Assembly (NCBI GenBank): GCA_964389305.1
Contig: CAYMEK010000090.1
Location: forward strand, 1-12,102
From: CAYMEK01 sp964389305
Lineage (GTDB): Bacteria; Spirochaetota; Spirochaetia; SZUA-6; DRHE01
Direction of reading: 5' to 3'
DNA length: 12,102 nt
In this document: piece by piece, positions 6,909 through 12,102 of the stretch
How positions within the stretch are numbered: position 1 is the first letter of the stretch
Layout: each line of letters opens with the position of its first letter
Notes under the pieces: model-generated
The model's input: only the letters and a program-made list of their open reading frames with translations
Database searches by the model: none
What the model was told of the DNA's origin: nothing
Program-made: the position numbers and the translations under genes

Positions 6909-8024
6909 ATGAAAAACCTCTTGGACGGAATCGAAGAGGTGCTGTTGATGGGACCGGGACCTTCCAGCGTCCACCCGCAGGTCTACCAGGCGCTGGGCCG
7001 CAGCACCCTGGGTCATCTGGACCCCTATTTCATCCGTATCCTGGATGAGATCAAGGCGTTGCTCCGGAGATTGATGAGGACTACCAACGAGCGTACCCTG
7101 GTGGTTTCCGGAACGGGAATGGCCGGGATGGAGACCTGCCTGGTCAACCTGCTGGAGCCCGGGGACGCGATCTTGATCCTGATCAACGGGGTGTTCGGAG
7201 CCCGGATGCGGGAGATCGCCGTCAGGCTGGGGGCGGAGGTGGATACGCTGGAGTTCGAGTGGGGAAAGCCCGTGCAGCCGCAAGCCGTGGAAAAGCGGAT
7301 CAAGGACAGGCCTTATAAAGTCCTGGCCATGATTCATGCCGAGACCTCCACCGGTGTGTGCAACCCGGCCGGAGAAATCGGAGAGCTGTTGAAGGGGCGG
7401 GAAATCCTCTATCTGCTGGACGCGGTAACCAGCCTGGCAGGCATGGAGGTCGATGTGGACGGCTGGGGCGTGGACGCCTTGTACAGCGGATCCCAGAAGT
7501 GCCTGTCCTGCCCTCCGGGTCTTTCCCCGGTTACTTTTTCTCCGCAGGCGGTTCGCGCCCTAGGGTCCAGGAAGGCCAAGGTTCCCTCCTTTTACCTGGA
7601 TGTCGACCTGCTCAGCCGCTACTGGAGCGCAGAGAAGCGCTCCTATCACCATACGGCCCCTGCGAACATGCTTTACGGGTTGTATCAAGCGCTGCAGCTG
7701 GTGATGGAAGAGGGTATCGAGGAGGTTTTCGCCCGGCACAGGCGGGTCAACGAGACGCTGGTACGAGGCCTGGAGGGGCTGGGCTTAGAACCGATGGTGG
7801 ACACACCGTACCGGCTGCCTATGCTCAATGCGGTAGGCGTTCCTGCAGGCCTGGATGATGCGGCCGTACGCAGCGAGCTGCGCTCTCGCCACCGGATCGA
7901 GATCGGAGCCGGACTTGGCCCGCTGGCCGGCAGAATCTGGCGTATCGGTGTCATGGGGCATACCGCCCGGGAGGAGAACGTCGCCAGGCTGCTGAAAGCC
8001 TTGGGGGAAGTGCTGAAACGCTAG
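6909..8024 (+). CDS. Class-V PLP-dependent aminotransferase (alanine/serine-glyoxylate type)
   Basis: The 371-residue product has the family features in order: MGPGPSSVHP (14-23), GHLDPYF (35-41), VSGTGMAGME (66-75), HAETSTG (143-149), the cofactor-binding Asp171 in LLDAVTS, the Schiff-base Lys197 in SGSQK, and Arg345 in WRIGVMG for substrate carboxylate. Such enzymes transfer the amino group of alanine, serine or a related donor to glyoxylate or pyruvate. Ureidoglycine-glyoxylate aminotransferase (PucG) of purine catabolism is a close relative; from memory, PucG has Gln where this protein has His36, which favours an alanine/serine-glyoxylate role, but this is a weak argument. I chose ATG 6909 because homologs carry about a dozen residues before GPGPS. 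ATG 6948, with AGAGG upstream, is the alternative and would remove 13 residues. The frame continues upstream of 6909 but gives no family-like sequence. The stop overlaps that of the convergent acyltransferase gene. Confidence 0.92.
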   Translation: MKNLLDGIEEVLLMGPGPSSVHPQVYQALGRSTLGHLDPYFIRILDEIKALLRRLMRTTNERTLVVSGTGMAGMETCLVNLLEPGDAILILINGVFGARMREIAVRLGAEVDTLEFEWGKPVQPQAVEKRIKDRPYKVLAMIHAETSTGVCNPAGEIGELLKGREILYLLDAVTSLAGMEVDVDGWGVDALYSGSQKCLSCPPGLSPVTFSPQAVRALGSRKAKVPSFYLDVDLLSRYWSAEKRSYHHTAPANMLYGLYQALQLVMEEGIEEVFARHRRVNETLVRGLEGLGLEPMVDTPYRLPMLNAVGVPAGLDDAAVRSELRSRHRIEIGAGLGPLAGRIWRIGVMGHTAREENVARLLKALGEVLKR

Positions 8025-9280
8025 GGGTGGTTGGCCCGGCGGCTTTCGGTCAGCCGCTCCATAAAATCATACCACTTCAACGGGCTCTCGCCCCGGATAG
8101 GAATACGATAGAGGATCCCCCGGTGCATGAAATGCAGCTTGTCTCCCGGTTCTACGCTGAGGGAGTCGACCTGTTCGAGGGGCACGGAGAGGCGAACCCT
8201 GCCTTTACGCTTGAGCCGTCCGCGGAAGAGAAAACGCCTGTCGGTAAGGAACGCCCTTCCGAAGCCGAAAAGCCGCAGGTTGGGATAGCGCTTCTCCCGG
8301 TAGAGGAAATGGGGCCTGCTGACCAGGTAGAGCTTTTCTCCCGCTTCCAGCTGGATGAGGCTCGAACGAATCGGCTTCACCGGCATGGTCTTGATTTGTC
8401 CGTACAGCTCGGCCGCGGTGCGTGCCTTCCCGCTCGGTTCGCCCTGGTCGTCGATCGGAGTCAGGCGGCTGCCCAGGTCCACATTCCAGGTTGCATAGCA
8501 GCTCTGGCACTCCACGCGGTTGGACGCCAGAGGCGCGACCGCTTTCAGGCTCTCCAGGCTCTGGCAGTGAGGACAGCGGTACAGGAGTTTGTCCACGCCG
8601 GAGGCCAGTCCGGAAACCCGGCGGCCTAATCCGGGTATCTTCAGCTCGTAGTCCCTGATGCGGATTTCTTCGGCGATATCCGCGAGTATCTGGCTCTCCG
8701 AGGCCGGGATGCTTTCCCGGGTATAAAGCTGGTTGAACACCAGCCGCACCTGAATCGGCCGCCACTTGTCGGCCCAGCGGGGAAAGTGCAGGTAGGCGCC
8801 CTCCAGCCTGCAGGAGTATACGGGAACCTTCATGCGCCGGATGATCCGGGCGATGGTGGGGATTACAGGGCCGTTGGTTCCGTCCCAGGTCCGCGTGCCC
8901 TCAGGATATAAGCCGATCAATCCTCCCTGTCGGAGCACATTGATCAGGTTCTTTACCGACTGGAAATCCCGGGCGGCCTTGCGGATGGGGAAGGTTCCAA
9001 ACAAACGGACCAGAAAGGCCAGGAACCGGCTCCGGAACAGCTCCTCGGTGGCCACGAAGTGCATGGGCCGGTCGATGACGGCGTAGATCCAGATTGGATC
9101 GAAAAAATTAACGTGGTTGGCCACCACAATCGCCGGTCCGCAGCGCGGGAGTATATCCCGCCTCACTGTCTGCAGCTTGAAGAAATAGCGAACGGCCGGA
9201 GTTAGCCATAGGGCGATGAATGTAAAGAACAGGTGGTTGACGGGATTGGCTCCTCGCAGCTTATCGGGTTTGTTTTCCAT
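8021..9280 (-). CDS. PlsC-like lysophospholipid acyltransferase with C-terminal zinc-ribbon and extra domain
   Basis: The product has 419 residues, much longer than a typical 230-260-residue 1-acylglycerol-3-phosphate acyltransferase. A hydrophobic N-terminal segment (about 16-34) probably anchors it to the inner membrane. The catalytic HX4D motif is NHVNFFDP with H56 and D61, and the phosphate-binding motif is YPEGTR (125-130). After the acyltransferase domain comes a zinc-ribbon-like knuckle pair, C236-x2-C239 and C258-x2-C261. A final beta-rich region of about 130 residues follows, with Arg/Lys-rich strands that resemble a PH/GRAM-like fold only in general pattern. Likely reaction: acyl transfer to lysophosphatidic acid or another lysolipid. 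ATG 9280 has AAAGG five bases upstream and a promoter at 9298-9327. The open frame continues upstream to 9478 but passes through the promoter and lacks family resemblance. Confidence 0.87.
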   Translation of the reverse strand: MENKPDKLRGANPVNHLFFTFIALWLTPAVRYFFKLQTVRRDILPRCGPAIVVANHVNFFDPIWIYAVIDRPMHFVATEELFRSRFLAFLVRLFGTFPIRKAARDFQSVKNLINVLRQGGLIGLYPEGTRTWDGTNGPVIPTIARIIRRMKVPVYSCRLEGAYLHFPRWADKWRPIQVRLVFNQLYTRESIPASESQILADIAEEIRIRDYELKIPGLGRRVSGLASGVDKLLYRCPHCQSLESLKAVAPLASNRVECQSCYATWNVDLGSRLTPIDDQGEPSGKARTAAELYGQIKTMPVKPIRSSLIQLEAGEKLYLVSRPHFLYREKRYPNLRLFGFGRAFLTDRRFLFRGRLKRKGRVRLSVPLEQVDSLSVEPGDKLHFMHRGILYRIPIRGESPLKWYDFMERLTESRRANHP

Positions 9281-9297
9281 CTCGCCTTTCCTCACAG

Positions 9298-9327
9298 ACA
9301 ATAAGGCGAGCACCGGCTTCCCGTCAA
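9298..9327 (-). promoter_or_regulatory. Promoter of the acyltransferase gene
   Basis: On the minus strand TTGACG (9327-9322) and TATTGT (9303-9298) are spaced by 18 bases. The predicted start near 9291 gives a short leader that holds the AAAGG ribosome binding site of the gene at 9280. Confidence 0.55.
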
Positions 9328-9604
9328 GGACAGCGGTGGGCGCACAATGAAAGCGCGCAGAATCCCGGCAGCCGCAGGGGCCGGAAATTATGCACCGATG
9401 CTTCTTGACCTTCGGATGGGCTCTGCGTATTTTCAAGCACAACGGGCGAGCCATACATGTATAGAAGTGACCATGCACGCGGTGTTCACGCTAGCATGGG
9501 TGTATCATTTAGGGCGTCCGGGCCGCGAAAAATCGGCGCTGCTTGCTTTTTTCAGGCGATGGGCATTCGCACGGCGAGCTGGACCGGATTAACGGAGGGA
9601 ACGG
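9328..9604. other. Intergenic region between the divergent acyltransferase and PilZ genes
   Basis: With the promoter at 9298-9327 this makes a gap of more than 300 bases. It shows no convincing gene. It contains the palindrome at 9453-9462, a lone -10-like TATCAT at 9503-9508 without a good -35 partner (a weak candidate for the PilZ gene), and the PilZ ribosome binding site GGAGGG just before 9605. Confidence 0.5.
9453..9462. repeat. 10-bp perfect palindrome ATACATGTAT
   Basis: A perfect dyad in the gap between two divergent genes, in locally AT-richer sequence. It could be a regulator site, but there is a single copy and nothing links it to a protein. Confidence 0.35.
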
Positions 9605-9910
9605 ATGATTGATAGACGAGATACGAAGCGAATAGAGACCAATGCGCCGATCACCCTGTACGTGGAAGGTCTGGCCGTAAAAACCCAGATGGTCAACTTT
9701 TCCGATGAAGGCGCCCTGTTCAAGATAGATACGGTGGATGAAGAGAGAATCTCCACCATGGACCTGGGAAAGGAAGCAACTTTTGTTCGGAAGATAAAAT
9801 CGGAACCCGATCGGGAGTATATCGGGGAGATAATCCGCTTCTTTTTCAAGAGCGACGACAAGTATATCGCTTTGAGGTTCTGGGACGGGTACCGGGAGCT
9901 TACTTCCTGA
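9605..9910 (+). CDS. PilZ-domain protein (probable c-di-GMP receptor)
   Basis: The 101-residue product is a single stand-alone PilZ domain. The two c-di-GMP-binding motifs are present: RxxxR as R5-D-T-K-R9 at the N-terminus and (D/N)xSxxG as N31-F-S33-D-E-G36 after the first strands. The rest alternates hydrophobic strands (ATFVRKI, YIGEIIRFFF, YIALRFW) as expected for the six-stranded barrel. Single-domain PilZ proteins bind cyclic di-GMP and then act on a partner protein, often in motility, surface polysaccharide or virulence control; the partner is unknown. The start ATG has GGAGGG with a spacing of five to six bases. Local base composition is more AT-rich than in the flanking genes. It lies upstream of tetR on the same strand, but tetR has its own promoter. 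Confidence 0.9.
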   Translation: MIDRRDTKRIETNAPITLYVEGLAVKTQMVNFSDEGALFKIDTVDEERISTMDLGKEATFVRKIKSEPDREYIGEIIRFFFKSDDKYIALRFWDGYRELTS

Positions 9911-9947
9911 AGCCCGAATTCCATCACGCAGAGAATAATCCGACTGT

Positions 9948-9968
9948 GCCCGGCCCGGCTCGCCGGGT
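9948..9968 (+). terminator. Hairpin after the PilZ gene, possible terminator
   Basis: CCCGGC (9949-9954) pairs with GCCGGG (9962-9967) around a 7-base loop, extendable by one G-T pair. It lies 38 bases after the PilZ stop. It is followed by a run of A, not T, on the plus strand, so it would be an imperfect terminator for this gene. Confidence 0.35.
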
Positions 9969-9986
9969 GGGAGAAGTAAAAAAAAG

Positions 9987-10015
9987 TTGCCAAAATTCTC
10001 TTTTGATGGTACAAT
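9987..10015 (+). promoter_or_regulatory. Promoter of the tetR-family gene
   Basis: TTGCCA (9987-9992) and TACAAT (10010-10015) are separated by exactly 17 bases, in an AT-rich stretch after an A-run. The predicted transcript start (about 10021-10023) falls inside the palindromic operator at 10019-10032. Confidence 0.7.
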
Positions 10016-10018
10016 TAG

Positions 10019-10032
10019 ACCGAACGTTCTAT
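10019..10032. promoter_or_regulatory. Putative TetR operator, copy 1
   Basis: ACCGAACGTTCTAT with the perfect 8-base palindrome GAACGTTC at 10022-10029. It covers the expected start point of tetR transcription, a typical place for repression. The same 14 bases recur at 10757-10770, on the other side of the tetR gene. Confidence 0.72.
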
Positions 10033-10075
10033 AGATAACTGGTGTCTGATAGATGGGATCGCAGGATCTAAGATC

Positions 10076-10729
10076 ATGAACGACGCACGGAGTAAGGATA
10101 AGGTCGGCACGACCAGAGACAGGATCCTCGAGGAGGCGGAAAAGCTCTTCGCGGTTAGAGGCTTCGAAGGAACGGGGATCGAGGAGATCGCCCGTAATGC
10201 GGGAATTCGCAAGTCCGTTATCTACTATCATTTCAAGAACAAGGATGAGATCCTGCAGACCCTGCTCGATGAGTTCGTGGCCAAAGGGGTGGCTTTCAAG
10301 AAAAGCCTGTTCACCCGCTACGCCGGGGAGTTTATGGAGAAACTCGAGCAGGTGATGTCCGAGATGATGGACTTCCTCGAGGCCAACCGCCGCGTGATCA
10401 CCATCATGCTCATGGAGTCGCTCAAGAACCCCGACCAGCTCCCGCTGCTGGATCTGTGGAGTTTCCAGTCCCCGGCGGCCAGGGAGGTGGTGGACAGCGC
10501 TTCCCGGCATGGTATCGAGACGGTGAAGGTTTTCGATCGAGGAGGCCAGGGGTTGCACGAGGCCTTTTTCATGCTCTCCTTTCCCATCATCGGATACACG
10601 ATTTTTGCGGACAAATGGTGCGAGCAGGTGAGCTATGACAGGAAAGCGTCCAGGGACAATTTTATCGATGCCTATCTCTGGTATCTGCGGGAACGGATCA
10701 TGAAGCGTGGGGACCGGGAAACCGGATAA
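10076..10729 (+). CDS. TetR/AcrR-family transcriptional regulator
   Basis: The 217-residue product has the TetR N-terminal DNA-binding domain at about 12-60: RDRILEEAEKLFAVRGFEGT, then the helix-turn-helix GIEEIARNAGIRKSVIYYHF ending at residue 53, and KNKDEIL. The rest (about 65-210) is helical, as expected for the ligand-binding and dimerisation part, and is not recognisable at family level, so the ligand is unknown. ATG 10076 is preceded by AGGA about ten bases upstream. A palindromic site overlaps its own promoter and the same site lies between it and the exporter gene downstream. Autorepression and control of the exporter are therefore the likely roles, with an exporter substrate or a membrane lipid as possible inducer (inference). 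Confidence 0.93.
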   Translation: MNDARSKDKVGTTRDRILEEAEKLFAVRGFEGTGIEEIARNAGIRKSVIYYHFKNKDEILQTLLDEFVAKGVAFKKSLFTRYAGEFMEKLEQVMSEMMDFLEANRRVITIMLMESLKNPDQLPLLDLWSFQSPAAREVVDSASRHGIETVKVFDRGGQGLHEAFFMLSFPIIGYTIFADKWCEQVSYDRKASRDNFIDAYLWYLRERIMKRGDRETG

Positions 10730-10756
10730 TGAAGGATTTATTTGCTCTATGTATCT

Positions 10757-10770
10757 ACCGAACGTTCTAT
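10757..10770. promoter_or_regulatory. Putative TetR operator, copy 2, upstream of the exporter gene
   Basis: Identical 14 bases to the site at 10019-10032, in the same orientation, with GAACGTTC at 10760-10767. It lies 28 bases after the tetR stop and about 260 bases before the exporter ATG. The promoter it would control is not obvious; TTGCTC at 10742-10747 with TTCTAT at 10765-10770 (17-base spacer) is a weak candidate. Confidence 0.72.
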
Positions 10771-11029
10771 CTATTGATGATATCCTTGGAGGCACGGGAG
10801 GAGACAGAAGCATTCCTTGACGGGGAGCCTCCAATAGCTGGAGCAAGGAGCAGATCACGAAAGCTGAGCAGCGGCAGCTGAGGGAAAGCGTGTCGGAACC
10901 ATACCCCGACCATACTTTCAGCCGGTTTCGCCGGATCTGCACGGTATTACAGTATGGGCGAACGATGCTCCGATGCGCGGGGCTGCTGTATTTCAGCTGC
11001 GCGGCTAACAACGTTTGGAGAGGTGTGGA
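10771..11029 (+). other. Long leader of the exporter gene, with predicted stem-loops
   Basis: No gene is visible in these roughly 260 bases. Three inverted repeats are present: CTCCA/TGGAG at 10829-10843, an outer stem CCATACT (10910-10916) with AGTATGG (10951-10957), and inside it CCGG-TTTCG-CCGG (10922-10934). The sequence AGCTGAG occurs twice at about 10862-10882. If transcription starts near the operator, this would be a structured 5' untranslated region. It matches no riboswitch class I know. Confidence 0.4.
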
Positions 11030-12102
11030 ATGAGATTCGAAGAAAAGGTTATGGGTGGATTGGCAGACTTCGTGATCCGCTACCACAAGGCAATCCCGAT
11101 CGCCGGCGTCATCCTCTTCGTGCTCAGCATCGCGGCGGCCAGCACCATCGAGGTGCGCACCCAGATCAAGGACCTTCTACCGCAAGATAATCCTCAGGTG
11201 AAGAGCTTCGAGGAAGTGGACGAGCTGTTCCACGGAGGAACCGTAACGATGATCACCATCGAGGGCTCGGATCGCCAGACCACGATCAGGGCGGCCGAGG
11301 CCTATGCCGCGGAAGTACGGGCGAATCCCCGCCTGATGAGCTACGTTCGCACCCTCGACCTCAAGCTGGACCGGGAGTTCGTCACTGACTGGGGCCTGCT
11401 CCTCCAGGAGGCCGAGGACCTGGAGAAAACCAGGAAGACCTTCTCAGCCCTCAACCTGCTGCCCTTTCTCACCGCTTTGAACGACTCTTTCGAAGAGACC
11501 TATACCGGCGAGGAGGCGGAGGAGGAGCTTTCCAGCAACAAGCAGGAGGCCGAAGCGGTGGCCATGCTCAACCAATTGGAGCTTTTTTGCACCATGCTGC
11601 GGGAGTATCTGGAGCGCCCCCAGGCCCTGACGGCAGCCGAGCAGGGCAGAAGTCTGGCCGAAACATTCCTCTACGGCGATCTGTACAGCTTCAGCCCGGA
11701 CAACAGCATGCTGATGTTTACCCTTTCCCCCAATTTCAGCAGCATGGAAATCGAGAAATGCGTCCAGATGACCCGGGAGATCAAAAAGATCCAGGCCAGC
11801 GTTCAGCGGCGCTTTCCCGAGGTGAGGATCGGCTATACCGGGGACGTGCCCATGCAGGCCGACGAGCAGGAAGCCATGGGCTTCGATATGCTCGTGCCGG
11901 CGCTCGTGGCCCTGGCCCTGATCGTGCTGCTCTTTTTGTTCTCCTTCAACCAGATCCGCTCGATCCTCTTCATTCTTATCACCCTCGTGTTCGGGATCGT
12001 GTTCAACTACGGGCTGCTCGGGGTCACGATTAGAGAGATCACCATGCTGACCAGCATCATGAGCGTGCTGCTGATCGGCCTGGGCGTGGATTACGGCATC
12101 CA
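11030..12102 (+). CDS. MmpL/RND-family exporter, N-terminal part, cut by window edge
   Basis: The first 357 residues are visible. A first membrane segment (about 22-39) is followed by a long periplasmic loop starting with EVRTQIKDLLPQDNPQ, a hallmark of MmpL-type and hopanoid-transporter-like (HpnN) RND proteins. Next come three more membrane segments at about 287-307, 311-331 and 340-357. The last one ends with GLGVDYGIH, where Asp354 fits the conserved Asp of the proton-relay segment. These proteins use the proton gradient to move lipids, drugs or other hydrophobic compounds to the periplasm or outer membrane. A full family member has about 750-900 residues and twelve membrane segments, so more than half is missing. 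ATG 11030 has GAGAGG with suitable spacing. A TetR gene and a palindromic operator directly upstream indicate repression-controlled expression. Substrate not predictable. Confidence 0.9.
   Translation, partial: MRFEEKVMGGLADFVIRYHKAIPIAGVILFVLSIAAASTIEVRTQIKDLLPQDNPQVKSFEEVDELFHGGTVTMITIEGSDRQTTIRAAEAYAAEVRANPRLMSYVRTLDLKLDREFVTDWGLLLQEAEDLEKTRKTFSALNLLPFLTALNDSFEETYTGEEAEEELSSNKQEAEAVAMLNQLELFCTMLREYLERPQALTAAEQGRSLAETFLYGDLYSFSPDNSMLMFTLSPNFSSMEIEKCVQMTREIKKIQASVQRRFPEVRIGYTGDVPMQADEQEAMGFDMLVPALVALALIVLLFLFSFNQIRSILFILITLVFGIVFNYGLLGVTIREITMLTSIMSVLLIGLGVDYGI

Noticed and set aside
10817..10822. TTGACG as a possible -35 box in the exporter leader
   Set aside because: No acceptable -10 sequence stands 16-18 bases downstream.
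9509..11086. Minus-strand open frame of 525 codons
   Set aside because: It runs through the PilZ gene, the tetR gene, both operators and the intergenic regions in antisense, and has no family resemblance. PilZ and TetR motifs on the plus strand are decisive.
10954..11190. Short plus-strand open frame of 78 codons before and into the exporter gene
   Set aside because: It overlaps the exporter start in another frame, has no ribosome binding site and shows no domain.
1..12102. CRISPR arrays, tRNA or rRNA genes, insertion sequences, toxin-antitoxin or defence genes
   Set aside because: I looked for regularly spaced repeats, conserved RNA segments and transposase or defence-type motifs on both strands by eye and saw none.

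Overview
The window is GC-rich, gene-dense bacterial chromosome with short intergenic gaps and recognisable sigma-70-type promoters and Shine-Dalgarno sites. It holds no rRNA, tRNA, insertion sequence, phage gene or CRISPR array that I can see. An MmpL/RND-type exporter, a PilZ protein and a periplasmic solute-binding protein point to a diderm bacterium. The gene set fits a spirochaete or a similar free-living fermenter, but the taxon is a guess and no gene here fixes it.

Left part (1-6682, all minus strand): reading in the direction of transcription, an orphan family-5 (oligopeptide/dipeptide-type) solute-binding protein (6682-5123) is followed 41 bases later by a GNAT acetyltransferase (5081-4506). 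After that comes a separate promoter with a TATAAT -10 box, which drives a YgeW-type knotted carbamoyltransferase (4368-3178). It is followed after 73 bases by a very large, almost complete GH106-like glycoside hydrolase (3104 to beyond the left edge). The carbamoyltransferase, acetyltransferase and solute-binding protein suggest uptake and catabolism of nitrogenous compounds. The glycosidase adds breakdown of plant or microbial polysaccharide side chains.

Middle (6683-9280): divergent from the solute-binding protein lies a class-V PLP aminotransferase of the alanine/serine-glyoxylate group (6909-8024, plus strand). Its best promoter places the transcript start almost on the ATG, so the mRNA may be leaderless. 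It converges on a PlsC-like lysophospholipid acyltransferase (9280-8021, minus strand). The two stop codons share the palindrome CTAG.

Right part (9605-12102, plus strand): a small PilZ-domain protein, then a TetR-family regulator, then the start of a large MmpL/RND exporter cut by the right edge. An identical 14-base sequence with the perfect palindrome GAACGTTC lies just after the tetR promoter and again just upstream of the exporter leader. The simplest reading is that the TetR protein represses both itself and the exporter. This regulator-operator-exporter module is the clearest system in the window. I found no wholly new multi-gene system. The points most worth a second look are the twin operator, the structured 250-base exporter leader, the zinc-ribbon extension of the acyltransferase, the likely leaderless aminotransferase and the YgeW gene without its usual partners.
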